Origin: Magnetospirillum sp.
GTDB lineage: Bacteria; Pseudomonadota; Alphaproteobacteria; CACIAM-22H2
Length of the DNA: 64,000 nt
Direction: 5' to 3'
Assembly (NCBI GenBank): GCA_027532905.1
Contig: JAPZUA010000001.1
Span: forward strand, 1,037,950 to 1,101,949
Notes under the pieces: model-generated
What the model was told of the DNA's origin: nothing
The model's input: the letters and a program-made list of their open reading frames with translations, nothing else
Database searches by the model: none
Shown: positions 25,497 through 33,653 of the stretch, one piece after another
Position numbering within the stretch: the stretch's first letter is position 1
How the letters are laid out: every line of letters begins with the position of its first letter
Program-made: the position numbers and the translations under genes

Positions 25497-26542
25497 GCAG
25501 GCTCGCTCGCGCGCACGAAGGGTGCGATCTCGGCGTCGGACGGGCGGCGATGGTAGAACATCTCGAAAAACGCCGCGACGATGGGGCCGAGCGGTTCGGG
25601 GAAGAGGTCCGGATACAGCACGCGCCCGAGCCAGCGCAGACCCAGCAGCCGATTGACCGAGGGCGGGAAGTCGACCCAGCCGAACGGCACGTTCGGCGCC
25701 AGGAACACGCGCCGACGCCGCACGGCAGCAACCGACGCCCACAAAGGATTGGCGAAGACCCCGGCATAAAAATTGGGATCGACGGCGACGATCGTGTCGG
25801 GATCGAACAGCAGCACCTGTTCGATCGAGACTTGCGCAAGCCCGCCGCGACCCAACGATGCCGCGACGTTGGTCGCCCCCATCTGCTCGATAGCCTCGAC
25901 ATTGATCGAGCCCGCAAGTCCGGTTTCCAATCCCTGGGGCCCACGCGCAAAATAGAGGCGCGGGCGCTGGGCCATGGGTCGTCGTGCCACGCGCGCGTCG
26001 ATGTCGGCCAGCGTTTCGCGCGCAAAGGCCGCAAACTGGGCCCCGCGCGCCGACTCGCCGAGTATGTCGCCAAGCAGCGCAAACGCGTCCGGCATTTTCC
26101 CGAATGCGCCATCGACCAGCAGATAGGGAACGCCAGTCTGCGTCTGCACACGGTCGGCCAGCGAAACGTATGTGTCGTTGATCGTGCCATAGTCGAAAAT
26201 CAGATCGGGGCGCTGGGCCAGAACCGTTTCGGGATTGGCGGTGTTGCCGCGCCCGGTCAGCCGCCCAAGCACCGGCAGATCGGCATAACGCTGCGGCACG
26301 AAAGGTCGCTCGGCCGCTCGGAAGGCAGAGGTCCAGCCCACGAGCGTGTCGGGGGCCAGCGCATAGAGCAGCACGCTTGCCGGGGGACCTGCCGCATAGA
26401 CGCGCGAAACGCGCGCGGGTACGCGCACGCGCCGACCGGCCGAATCGACGACTTCGCGCGTCCGGGCTTGCGCGCCGAGCGGATTCGGCATCGCGAATGC
26501 CGCACCCAATCCCGCAAGCGCCTTACGACGCGAGATGCGCAC
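25493..26542 (-). CDS. FecB/TroA-class binding protein, probable molybdate/tungstate (MolA-like)
   Basis: The 349-aa protein starts at GTG 26542, 3 bp after mop. A twin-arginine-like leader (MRISRRKALAGLGAAFAMP) precedes REVVDSAGRRVRVPARVSRV, the usual cluster A-II opening. FGWVDFPPSVNRLLGLRWLG is characteristic of a subgroup often found beside molybdopterin-related genes. Location directly between mop and a FecCD permease, in the same transcript as ModA- and TupA-like genes, argues for an oxyanion ligand over a ferric siderophore. Confidence 0.8.
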   Translation of the reverse strand: MRISRRKALAGLGAAFAMPNPLGAQARTREVVDSAGRRVRVPARVSRVYAAGPPASVLLYALAPDTLVGWTSAFRAAERPFVPQRYADLPVLGRLTGRGNTANPETVLAQRPDLIFDYGTINDTYVSLADRVQTQTGVPYLLVDGAFGKMPDAFALLGDILGESARGAQFAAFARETLADIDARVARRPMAQRPRLYFARGPQGLETGLAGSINVEAIEQMGATNVAASLGRGGLAQVSIEQVLLFDPDTIVAVDPNFYAGVFANPLWASVAAVRRRRVFLAPNVPFGWVDFPPSVNRLLGLRWLGRVLYPDLFPEPLGPIVAAFFEMFYHRRPSDAEIAPFVRASEPA

Positions 26543-26545
26543 GGC

Positions 26546-26752
26546 CTACTTCCCCACGATCACGTCTGAGGCTTTGACGATGGCCGAGACTTTGTCGCCC
26601 TTCTTGAGGGCGAGCTCGTCCACGGCCTCATTTGTGATCGAAGCCGTCACGACGATGCCGGCCGCAATTTTGATCTTCACGTGCGACGTGGTCTGGCCGC
26701 GCACGATCTCCTGTACCTTGCCGGGCAGCATGTTGCGGGCACTGAGTTTCAT
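26546..26752 (-). CDS. mop: Molbindin (Mop/TOBE) molybdate- or tungstate-binding protein
   Basis: The 68-residue protein is a single Mop domain: SARNMLPGKVQEIVRGQTTS, then VKIKIAAGIVVTASITNEAV and KKGDKVSAIVKASDVIVGK. Free molbindins assemble into hexamers that store molybdate or tungstate in the cytoplasm. The gene overlaps the upstream ModA-like gene (ATGA at 26752) and is followed after 3 bp by the MolA-like gene, so it links the Tup and Mol halves of the operon. The length is exactly that of one-domain Mop proteins. Confidence 0.92.
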   Translation of the reverse strand: MKLSARNMLPGKVQEIVRGQTTSHVKIKIAAGIVVTASITNEAVDELALKKGDKVSAIVKASDVIVGK

Positions 26753-27564
26753 GGAACGCTCTCCTCCTGCGGCAAGCCCGGGGCGTCGAAGCCATTGCGC
26801 TTCAGCACGGCTTGGGCCGCAGGCGACAAGATGAACATCGCGAAATTCGCGGCCTCAGCACGCGCCCCGCGCAGCAACGCAAGCCCGTAATCGGCGCCGA
26901 CTGCAAGCTCTGCCGGGATCGCCACGATTTGCAGGCTTGGGATTTCGCGCTTGGCTTCTTCAGCCGCCGTGCAATAGGCCAGGAAGACGTCCGCGTTGCC
27001 GTCGGCAATGTTCGCCGCATAGACGCTGCGCCCGACCGGCGGCGGCGGGGCACCGGGCCCGCCGGTAAGCTTCAGCGCCTTGGCCTCGAGCCTTGCGCGC
27101 GCACCGGTCTGCACGCGCTCGGCCTTGGCGAACAGCGCCCACGCATAGTCGCCCGCCGGATCGGCGACCGGCGTCGACGTGCCCACACGGATTGCCGGGT
27201 CGAGCAGCGTGGCGAGCAGGTTCTGCGACGTCGCGGCAAGCCCCGGCCGCACGAGCGCGCACAGCCGATTGCGCGCAAAGAGCACAGTCGGCCCAGCCTG
27301 CCCGCTGGCCGACAGGCTCTGCGGGTGGGTCATGTTGGCGGAGGCAAAAACCTCCGCCGCCTCGCCGCCCGCAATACGTTCGCGCAAGAGCCCCGACGCG
27401 CCGAAAGTGCCCGCGACCTTGCCGCCCGTCTGCTTTTCGTAAAGCTCGGCGACCTGCGTCAAAGCGCTGCGCAGCGAACCCGCCGCATAAAGGCGGACGG
27501 GTTCCTGGGCTGCGGCGGGCACGGCCAGCATCGCGAGCAATGCGGCCAGAACTGCGCGCCTCAC
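26749..27564 (-). CDS. ModA-like molybdate-type substrate-binding protein without its own permease
   Basis: The 271-aa protein starts at GTG 27564, overlapping the tupA stop (GTGA). It has a short signal peptide (RRAVLAALLAMLAVPAAAQ). VRLYAAGSLRSALTQVAELY, GKVAGTFGASGLLRERIAGG and AEVFASANMTHP are the ModA-type pattern with conserved Ser/Gly oxyanion contacts. Usual partners ModB and ModC are missing; instead it sits inside the tup operon. It may feed TupBC, the FecCD permease or a distant ModBC. It could prefer a related anion. Confidence 0.85.
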   Translation of the reverse strand: MRRAVLAALLAMLAVPAAAQEPVRLYAAGSLRSALTQVAELYEKQTGGKVAGTFGASGLLRERIAGGEAAEVFASANMTHPQSLSASGQAGPTVLFARNRLCALVRPGLAATSQNLLATLLDPAIRVGTSTPVADPAGDYAWALFAKAERVQTGARARLEAKALKLTGGPGAPPPPVGRSVYAANIADGNADVFLAYCTAAEEAKREIPSLQIVAIPAELAVGADYGLALLRGARAEAANFAMFILSPAAQAVLKRNGFDAPGLPQEESVP

Positions 27565-28424
27565 GAGCGCGGCCGCGGCGTTTCGGCGTTCGGGAAGAAC
27601 AGCTGTTCGCCGCCGATCTTGTAGTCGGCGATCGTCGCCTGACCCTTGGGGCCGGCCAGCCATTCGATGAAGGTGCGGCCAAGCTCCTGCTTGACCGTGG
27701 GATGGCGGGCGGGATTGACGAGGATCACACCGTACTGGTTGAAGAGCTGCGCATCGCCCTCGACGAGGATGGCGAGATCGCCGCGGTTGCGGAAATTGAG
27801 CCATGTGCCGCGATCGGCGAGGATGTAGGCCCCCATGCCCGACGCCGTGTTGAGCGCCGGGCCCATGCCTTGGCCCACTTCGCGGTACCAAGCGCCCTTG
27901 GCGGCGGCAAGATCAACCTTGGCGCTTTGCCAGTAACGCAGTTCGGCCGCATGCGTGCCCGAATTGTCGCCACGCGACACGAAGGGTGCCGCCGCCTTCT
28001 GGATGCGGGAAAAGGCTTCGTTGACGTCCTTGAGGCCCGCAACGCGCGCGGGATCCGCCTTCGGGCCGATCACGACGAAATCGTTGTACATGACCTGGAT
28101 GCGCGCCACGCCGAAGCCTTCGGCCACGAAACGCTCTTCGGCCGGCTTGTCGTGCACGAACACGACGTCGGCATCGCCGCGGCGACCCACATCGAGCGCT
28201 TGGCCAGTACCCAGCGCCACGACGCGCACGTCGATGCCGGTGTCGCGCTTGAAGGCCGGCAGCAGATGGCCGAAGAGGCCCGACTGGTCGGTCGACGTCG
28301 TCGAGGCGACCGTGATGAAGCGTTCTTGCGCTTGTACGGGCAGCGCCGCCAACGCCAGCAAGCCCGCCAATACGACGCGCCGCATCTTCACCGCTGTGTC
28401 TTTCACTGCTGTGACCTTCACCAT
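27561..28424 (-). CDS. tupA: Tungstate ABC transporter substrate-binding protein
   Basis: The 287-aa protein has the TupA signature STTSTDQSG at residues 41-49. GDADVVFVHDKPAEERFV and VSRGDNSGTHAAELRYW follow. TupA binds tungstate tightly and passes it to TupBC. The start ATG 28424 follows AGGAGA and gives a 13-residue leader (VTAVKDTAVK) before the signal peptide MRRVVLAGLLALAALPVQAQ. That leader is a tandem 15-bp repeat. The internal Met14 (28385) lacks a ribosome site, but its product would have a more normal signal. The gene overlaps tupC by 7 bp. Confidence 0.9.
   Translation of the reverse strand: MVKVTAVKDTAVKMRRVVLAGLLALAALPVQAQERFITVASTTSTDQSGLFGHLLPAFKRDTGIDVRVVALGTGQALDVGRRGDADVVFVHDKPAEERFVAEGFGVARIQVMYNDFVVIGPKADPARVAGLKDVNEAFSRIQKAAAPFVSRGDNSGTHAAELRYWQSAKVDLAAAKGAWYREVGQGMGPALNTASGMGAYILADRGTWLNFRNRGDLAILVEGDAQLFNQYGVILVNPARHPTVKQELGRTFIEWLAGPKGQATIADYKIGGEQLFFPNAETPRPRS
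28386..28415 (-). repeat. Two tandem 15-bp units at the tupA 5' end
   Basis: CTTCACCGCTGTGTC (28386-28400) is followed directly by TTTCACTGCTGTGAC (28401-28415), 12 of 15 bases identical. On the coding strand they specify VTAVK and DTAVK, extending the region before the TupA signal peptide by ten residues. The unit is a multiple of three, so copy-number change would not shift the frame. Confidence 0.7.
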
Positions 28425-29122
28425 GGCAATTCTCCTGCAAGATAGGCCGCCGCTTCCGGCGTGCCGGGGGATTTGAAAAAGCGATCGGCGGGTGCATGTT
28501 CGCGCACGCGGCCGCGATGCAAGAAGACGATGTCGGCACCCAAACGCCGCGCCTGGCCAAGATTGTGCGTCGTCATCACGATCTTGGTGCCCTCGTCGGC
28601 CATCGCGCGCAGAATGTCTTCAAGGGCACGCGTTGCGGCCGGATCGAGGCTCGCGGTGGGTTCGTCCAAAAACAGAATCTGCGGGTCAAGCGCCCAAGCG
28701 CGTGCCAGCGCCACGCGCGCCTGCTCGCCGCCCGACAGCACGCGCGCGGGTCGCTCGGCAATCGCTTCAAGGCCGACGCGGCGCAACCTGTCGCGCGCGA
28801 TCTCGGTGCGCGTGCGATGCGAAACGCCGCGCAGCTTGAGCCCGTAGGCGACGTTGGCGAGGGCCGAGCGGCGCAGCATCGACGGGCGCTGAAACACCAT
28901 CGCCTGATGCCCCTGGGGATCGCTTGCCCACGCGATCGTGCCGCCGGTCGGGGTCGCAAGCCCGTGGCACAGCCGCAGCAACGTGCTCTTGCCCGAGCCG
29001 TTGGCGCCGACCACGATCGTGGGCGCACCGGCGGCAAGCGTGAGCGTGAAATCCTCGGCGACAAGCGTGGCACCGATCGCGAGGCGCACATTCGCAAGCT
29101 CGAGCGGCAGGATGCTAGCCAT
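28418..29122 (-). CDS. tupC: Tungstate ABC transporter ATP-binding protein
   Basis: The 234-aa ATPase has Walker A VVGANGSGKSTLLR, Q-loop VFQRPSMLRRSALANVAYGL, signature LSGGEQARVALARAW and Walker B ILFLDEPTASLDPAA. The phosphate/tungstate-like Q-loop context and its place between tupB and tupA support TupC. ATG 29122 overlaps the tupB stop by 8 bp, so all three genes are tightly coupled. ATP hydrolysis would drive import through TupB. Confidence 0.88.
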   Translation of the reverse strand: MASILPLELANVRLAIGATLVAEDFTLTLAAGAPTIVVGANGSGKSTLLRLCHGLATPTGGTIAWASDPQGHQAMVFQRPSMLRRSALANVAYGLKLRGVSHRTRTEIARDRLRRVGLEAIAERPARVLSGGEQARVALARAWALDPQILFLDEPTASLDPAATRALEDILRAMADEGTKIVMTTHNLGQARRLGADIVFLHRGRVREHAPADRFFKSPGTPEAAAYLAGELPW

Positions 29123-29819
29123 AGCTGCGCACCGACATGTTCTTGAGCCACGCCGCCGCCGCATTGACGGCAAGCACCACCGCGAGCAGCACGATCCCGA
29201 GGGCGAGTGCCAAACCCAGATCGCCCTTGCTCGTTTCGAGAGCGATTGCCGTCGTCATCGTGCGTGTGACACCTGCGATGTTGCCGCCGACGATGATCAC
29301 AGCACCCACCTCGGCCGCCGCACGCCCGAACCCGGCGAGGACGACGGTTACGAGCGCATAGCGCGTGTCCCACAGCAGCGTGGCGGCCGACTGCATGAGG
29401 CTTGCGCCCAGCGAGCGTAGCTGGTCGCAATGCTCGGCCCACGCATCTTCGAGCGTTTGGCGCGCAAGTGCCGCCAGGATGGGAGCGATCAAAATGGTCT
29501 GGGCCACAATCATGGCGCCCGGCGTGAAGAGCAGCCCCAAACTGCCGAGCGGGCCTGCACGCGAAAGCAGCAGATAGACGACGAGCCCGACTACGACCGG
29601 CGGCAGCCCCATCAATGCGTTGAGAATCACGACGATGGTCTGGCGGCCGGGAAAGCGGGCGAGCGCCAAGGCCGCACCGATCGGCAAGCCGATCGCGGCC
29701 GCGATCAACGTCGCGGCAAGGCTCACTTGCAGCGACAGCGCCACGATCCCGAACAGTTGCGGGTCGCCGCCGATCAGCAGAGCCAGTGCCGTCGCAAATG
29801 CATCGCCAAATATCGCCAT
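29115..29819 (-). CDS. tupB: Tungstate ABC transporter permease
   Basis: The 234-aa inner-membrane protein has about five helices. Family markers are LFGIVALSLQVSLAATLIAA, NALMGLPPVVVGLVVYLLLS, GPLGSLGLLFTPGAMIVAQT and the regulatory loop LRSLGASLMQSAATLLWDTR. This matches TupB/WtpB-type permeases more than ModB. It is the first gene of the eight-gene Mo/W operon, so that operon's promoter should lie in the 94-bp gap before the divergent regulator gene. Confidence 0.9.
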   Translation of the reverse strand: MAIFGDAFATALALLIGGDPQLFGIVALSLQVSLAATLIAAAIGLPIGAALALARFPGRQTIVVILNALMGLPPVVVGLVVYLLLSRAGPLGSLGLLFTPGAMIVAQTILIAPILAALARQTLEDAWAEHCDQLRSLGASLMQSAATLLWDTRYALVTVVLAGFGRAAAEVGAVIIVGGNIAGVTRTMTTAIALETSKGDLGLALALGIVLLAVVLAVNAAAAWLKNMSVRSYG

Positions 29820-29877
29820 GGATGTGGGGGAATGTCGGTTGGCGCGGCAGGCAGGTCAAACCCCTTGCGCGGCAAAG

Positions 29878-29903
29878 TTTGCATGTTTTTGCAGGATTTT
29901 GCA
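29878..29903. promoter_or_regulatory. Three phased TTTGCA direct repeats (probable operator)
   Basis: TTTGCA occurs at 29878-29883, 29888-29893 and 29898-29903, exactly 10 bp apart, so all three face the same side of the helix. They lie in the 94-bp gap between tupB and the divergent regulator gene and end 10 bp before the regulator's ATG (29914). This is the expected position for an autoregulatory site of an oxyanion-responsive regulator. Confidence 0.6.
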
Positions 29904-29913
29904 TAAAGGCAGC

Positions 29914-30801
29914 ATGGGCGAAGCCGTTTTGACGACCGAGGAAGTCGCGCGCCATCTGCGCTTGAAGCCGCGCTCGATCTACGAGCTTGTGCGCGCCAAA
30001 CGCATCCCGTGCGCGCGCATCGGCGGCAAATGGCTGTTTCCGCGCAGTCTCGTCGATGCGTGGCTCGTGCAGAACACCGACCTCGGCGCGCTTAAAGCAC
30101 AGCCCGCTTCGCCGCCGCCGATCCTTGCCGGCAGCCACGACCCGCTGCTCGATTGGGCGCTGACGCGCTCGGGCTGCGGGCTTGCGGCCCTGCCGGGCGG
30201 CAGTCTCGACGGGCTCGACGCCCTGCGCGACCGCCGTGCAATGGCGGCCGCCCTGCACATCGTCGATCCCGACAGCGGCGCCTTCAACGTACCGGCATTG
30301 CAGGCCGCCTTACCGGGCCACGATCTGGTGGCGTTCGGCTGGGCATGGCGCACGCAAGGCCTGCTCGTGGCGCGCGGCAACCCCAAGAAGCTGCGTACGC
30401 TTGCCGACCTCCGCCGCCGTCGCATCAAAACAATGTTGCGCCAACCGGCCGCAGGCAGCCATGTTCTGTTCATGCATCTCCTCGCCGAAGCGGGCATTCG
30501 CCTGACCGAACTCGACGCCGCCCCCCTGCCCGCCTTCAACGAGACCGAGATTGCGGCTGCCGTGCGCGAGGGCCATGCCGATGCAGGCTTCGGCGTTGCC
30601 GCGTCGGCGGGCCAGCTCGGCATCGATTTTGTGCCGCTGTTCCGCGAGCGCTTCGATATCGCCGTGCGACGGCGCGACTATTTCGAACCGTCCCTCCAAA
30701 GCCTGCTCGCCTTCGCGCGCAGCCCCGCCCTTGCCAAACATGCCGAGCATCTGGGCGGCTACGATCTCTCGTGCCTCGGCCAAGTGGTGCTGAACCAATG
30801 A
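29914..30801 (+). CDS. Helix-turn-helix regulator fused to a periplasmic-binding-like sensor
   Basis: The 295-aa protein has an excisionase/MerR-like DNA-binding domain (residues 5-50: LTTEEVARHLRLKPRSIYEL, ARIGGKWLFPRSLVDAWL) joined to a PBP-like domain (about 70-295). The second domain has a ModA/TupA-like flow (GSHDPLLDWALTRSGCGLAA, NETEIAAAVREGHADAGFGV). Such one-component fusions are known near molybdate and tungstate genes and probably sense the oxyanion directly. It is divergent from tupB across three phased repeats. Its last codon overlaps the MOSC gene (ATGA). Confidence 0.85.
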   Translation: MGEAVLTTEEVARHLRLKPRSIYELVRAKRIPCARIGGKWLFPRSLVDAWLVQNTDLGALKAQPASPPPILAGSHDPLLDWALTRSGCGLAALPGGSLDGLDALRDRRAMAAALHIVDPDSGAFNVPALQAALPGHDLVAFGWAWRTQGLLVARGNPKKLRTLADLRRRRIKTMLRQPAAGSHVLFMHLLAEAGIRLTELDAAPLPAFNETEIAAAVREGHADAGFGVAASAGQLGIDFVPLFRERFDIAVRRRDYFEPSLQSLLAFARSPALAKHAEHLGGYDLSCLGQVVLNQ

Positions 30802-31340
30802 GTCCGACAATTATCGCCGTTTCGAGCCACGCCAAACACGAGTTTTCGAAACCTGCCAAAGACGCCATCGAGCTTCGCGAAGGGTTCGGAATCGTGGGCG
30901 ACGCGCACGCAGGTACGACAGTCCAGCATCTGAGCCGCATAGCAGTCAATCCGAACGCGCCCAATCTGCGCCAGGTGCATCTGATCCACGCCGAATTGCT
31001 CGACGAGCTGCGCGGTCGCGGCTTCGCACTCGCCCCCGGCGCCATGGGCGAAAACGTCGTCACGCGCGGCATCGACCTGCTCGGGCTTGGCACGGGCACC
31101 GTTTTGCATCTGGGCGCCGACGCGGCGATCCAAGTCACGGGCTTGCGCAATCCGTGCGCGCAGCTCGACAAGCTTCAGCGCGGCCTTTTGGCCGCCGTCC
31201 TCGACCGCGATGCGAACGGCGCGCTCGTGCGCAAATCCGGCATCATGGCGATCGTGCTGAAAAGCGGGCAGGTCCGGCCCGGCGATGCGATCCGCATCGA
31301 AGCACCGCCCGGCCCCTTCGTCGCTTTGGCACCGGTCTAA
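30798..31340 (+). CDS. MOSC domain-containing protein
   Basis: The 180-aa protein is a free-standing MOSC domain, the sulfur-carrier fold found at the end of eukaryotic Moco sulfurase and in YiiM. The run GFGIVGDAHAGTTVQHLSRI, then GAMGENVVTRGIDL and VTGLRNPCAQLDK contains the conserved cysteine (NPC). It is coupled to the regulator by an ATGA overlap, so it joins the Mo/W locus and probably acts on molybdenum cofactor. Its stop overlaps the convergent MFS stop. Confidence 0.9.
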   Translation: MSPTIIAVSSHAKHEFSKPAKDAIELREGFGIVGDAHAGTTVQHLSRIAVNPNAPNLRQVHLIHAELLDELRGRGFALAPGAMGENVVTRGIDLLGLGTGTVLHLGADAAIQVTGLRNPCAQLDKLQRGLLAAVLDRDANGALVRKSGIMAIVLKSGQVRPGDAIRIEAPPGPFVALAPV

Positions 31341-32500
31341 AGTTCTTCGGGCGGCTTGTGCTTGGCAAAGAGCCGCAGCAACAGCAGATCGTAGACGATC
31401 TTGATGCCGCCCGCCGCAACCAGCGGCCAGCCGAAACTCGAGGCCGCCAGCATCGCACCCGCAAGGATGGGCCCGACGGCCGTCGCAAGCGTGCGCGGGG
31501 CGGTCGTAAGGCTCGCCGCTGCGGGCCGTTCGGCCGCCGAGACGGTCGCCATCACGTAGGATTGGCGCGCCGGCACGTCCATTTGCGTGAGCAGGCTGCG
31601 CAGCATAAGCAGCCCGACCGCGATCTCGGCATCGGGCGCGAAAGGCACTGCCATCAGCAGGAAATTGGCGGGCAGATGCGAGAACACCATCGTGCGGATG
31701 AGGCCGATGCGCTTGGCGAGCCACACGGCCGCGAACTGTGAGAACGCGGCGAGCAGGCGGGTGGCGAAAAAAACTGCCCCGGTCTCGGCGGCCGAAAAAT
31801 CGAACCGCACGAGCAGCCACAGAGCCAGGATCGCCTGCACGATGAGGCCGCTTGCGAACGAGTCGATTGCAAATAGCGCAGCCAGCACCAGCACATGGCG
31901 GCGCGACTGCTGGAGCGGAACGCGCGCGGCCCCCTTCTCGGGCTTGCTGTCCGGCACGCCGCGATAAAGGGCGAAGATCGCAAGGCCGATTGCCGCATAG
32001 ACGAAAAACATCGTCTCGGTCGAAATCGCCAGATAGTCGATGAGGCCGATCGACAATGCGCCGAAAGCGCCCGCGAAAATCCCGACGAAGCCGTAGCGCG
32101 CAAATACCATCGTGCGCGCGTGGCCGTCGGCGTCGGCGGCCAGCGTGGCATGTTCAAGCGGCACGAACGGGCTCGAATCCCCGCCTGCGACATTGAGCGT
32201 GCCGACGAACCCGACCACCGCCACGACCCAGAAACCTTGCGCGAAACCGAAGGCGAGCCCGGTCGCCGCCATTGCGAGCGAAGCGCCCAGCAAGAGCGTG
32301 CGGATCGACGCGAGATGGGCCGCCATGCCCACGCCGAGCGACGTAAGGGCGGCCCCTGTGAGCGCCAAAGTCGAAATCGCACCGACCGCAAACGTGTCGT
32401 AGCCGAGGGCGGTCAGATGCAGCGGCAGCAACAGGGCCGCAAACCCGTCGGCGAAAGCGCGCAAGCCGCGCCCGGCCGTGACCCGTGTGGATTCGCGCAT
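31337..32500 (-). CDS. MFS transporter
   Basis: The 387-aa protein has 12 predicted membrane helices in two halves. The opening RGLRAFADGFAALLLPLHLT and the loop RSLLTQMDVPARQSYVMATV place it in a major facilitator subgroup of unknown substrate that often lies beside metal or arsenical genes. ATG 32500 lies 21 bp inside the longest frame and follows a G-rich ribosome site. Four bases overlap the MOSC gene tail to tail. It is separated from the next minus-strand gene by 48 bp. No substrate is assigned. Confidence 0.85.
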   Translation of the reverse strand: MRESTRVTAGRGLRAFADGFAALLLPLHLTALGYDTFAVGAISTLALTGAALTSLGVGMAAHLASIRTLLLGASLAMAATGLAFGFAQGFWVVAVVGFVGTLNVAGGDSSPFVPLEHATLAADADGHARTMVFARYGFVGIFAGAFGALSIGLIDYLAISTETMFFVYAAIGLAIFALYRGVPDSKPEKGAARVPLQQSRRHVLVLAALFAIDSFASGLIVQAILALWLLVRFDFSAAETGAVFFATRLLAAFSQFAAVWLAKRIGLIRTMVFSHLPANFLLMAVPFAPDAEIAVGLLMLRSLLTQMDVPARQSYVMATVSAAERPAAASLTTAPRTLATAVGPILAGAMLAASSFGWPLVAAGGIKIVYDLLLLRLFAKHKPPEEL

Positions 32501-32548
32501 TCCCGATCCCCCGCCCCCCAAGGGTCTAGCGGGTATGCGGCGGCTTCG

Positions 32549-33595
32549 CTAGAGGCGGCGCAGATCGGCGGCGGGCAGATACTTGTCGGACCAGAGCAGA
32601 TCGGCCTGCACCACGCGCGGCGATTCAAGCCCGCGCGCCAGCAACTCGACCGAGCGCTGCAGGCGCGGCAGCTCGATCTGGCCGAGGCCCAGACGCGCCG
32701 TCTCCGCCCCCAGCACTTGGTTGTCGAGCACCCATTTGAGGCGGTCGCGCTCGATATCTTTGTTCACGAGCCCGTCGGCCTTGAACAGCGATTCGGTTAC
32801 GGCCGCAGGATCGGCAACCGCATCGCGCCAACCGCGCATCGTGGCGCGCAGGAAGCCCGGCAACGCCGCTTCGTTCTCGCGCAGGAATTTGCGGCTTACG
32901 ATCACGGAGTTCGAATAGAGATCGAGCCCGTGCTGCGAATAGAGCATGATCGAGATGTCTTCGAACTTCACGCCGAGCCCGCGCAGATTGAGCCAGATCG
33001 TCGAATCGAAGCCGGTGATCGCCTCGACCTCGCGGCGCATGAACACGGCTTCGCGCAAGCGCAGATCCATGTTGTTGAACTTGACCGACGCCGGATCGAG
33101 CGAATTGGCGCGGAAGAAAACCGGGAACAGCCGGAATGCATTGTCGGTGAGCGGGCCGCCGACCGTGCGCCCGATGAGATCGGCGGGCTTCTGGATGCCG
33201 GCCGATTTCCACGACACGATCGCGGCCGGTGTGGATCGGTAGATGTTGAAGATGCCAAGCGGTGTCGCATCCGGATTGCGCAGATGCCATTCGGCCAGGG
33301 CCGGCAAGTCGGCAAAACCGAGATCGTAGGTGTCGGAGGCTACGCGCTGCATGGCGTCGGCACCCGAGGCCGGATCCATCGACGCGATGCGAATGCCTTC
33401 TTGCGCGAAATAGCCGCGCTCGGCCGCATGGATGAACGGCGAATTGGTGCCGTTGCGCGGCAGGTTGAGGGTAAAACGCACCGGCACGCCGCCGCTCTGC
33501 GCGAACACGTAAGGGGCCGGCAAAGCCGCCAAAGCGCCTGCGGCGGCCGCGGATTTCAGAAACGTCCGGCGCGCGACGTTTTTCGGCTTGTGCAT
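32549..33595 (-). CDS. NMT1/SsuA-type ABC substrate-binding protein, Tat signal
   Basis: The 348-aa protein starts at ATG 33595 with GGAGGGGG upstream. It has a twin-arginine signal (ARRTFLKSAAAAGALAALPA). FTLNLPRNGTNSPFIHAAER and YFAQEGIRIASMDPASGADA match the PBP2 family that binds thiamine precursors, taurine, sulfonates or nitrate. It contains NLRGLGVKFEDISIMLYSQH, a segment seen in pyrimidine-precursor-type proteins. No SsuB or SsuC homologue adjoins it. The gene downstream is an MFS transporter and upstream is aapM, so its permease is not in the window. Confidence 0.85.
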   Translation of the reverse strand: MHKPKNVARRTFLKSAAAAGALAALPAPYVFAQSGGVPVRFTLNLPRNGTNSPFIHAAERGYFAQEGIRIASMDPASGADAMQRVASDTYDLGFADLPALAEWHLRNPDATPLGIFNIYRSTPAAIVSWKSAGIQKPADLIGRTVGGPLTDNAFRLFPVFFRANSLDPASVKFNNMDLRLREAVFMRREVEAITGFDSTIWLNLRGLGVKFEDISIMLYSQHGLDLYSNSVIVSRKFLRENEAALPGFLRATMRGWRDAVADPAAVTESLFKADGLVNKDIERDRLKWVLDNQVLGAETARLGLGQIELPRLQRSVELLARGLESPRVVQADLLWSDKYLPAADLRRL

Positions 33596-33653
33596 GGCAT
33601 CCCCCTCCGGCTTGCGAGGCGGAAATCCACGCAAGCCCTATGCCAATTGCAGT

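Noticed and set aside
23687-26542. Iron-siderophore uptake operon
   Set aside because: FecCD-class homology alone would suggest it, but no TonB receptor or Fur-like box was seen and the genes are fused into a Mo/W operon next to mop.
28383-28385. Internal Met14 as the start of TupA
   Set aside because: It has no ribosome site, while ATG 28424 has AGGAGA; it remains possible because of its clean signal peptide.
29820-29913. Molybdenum cofactor riboswitch before tupB
   Set aside because: The 94-bp gap shows only the TTTGCA repeats. No multi-stem leader that could form a Moco aptamer was visible.
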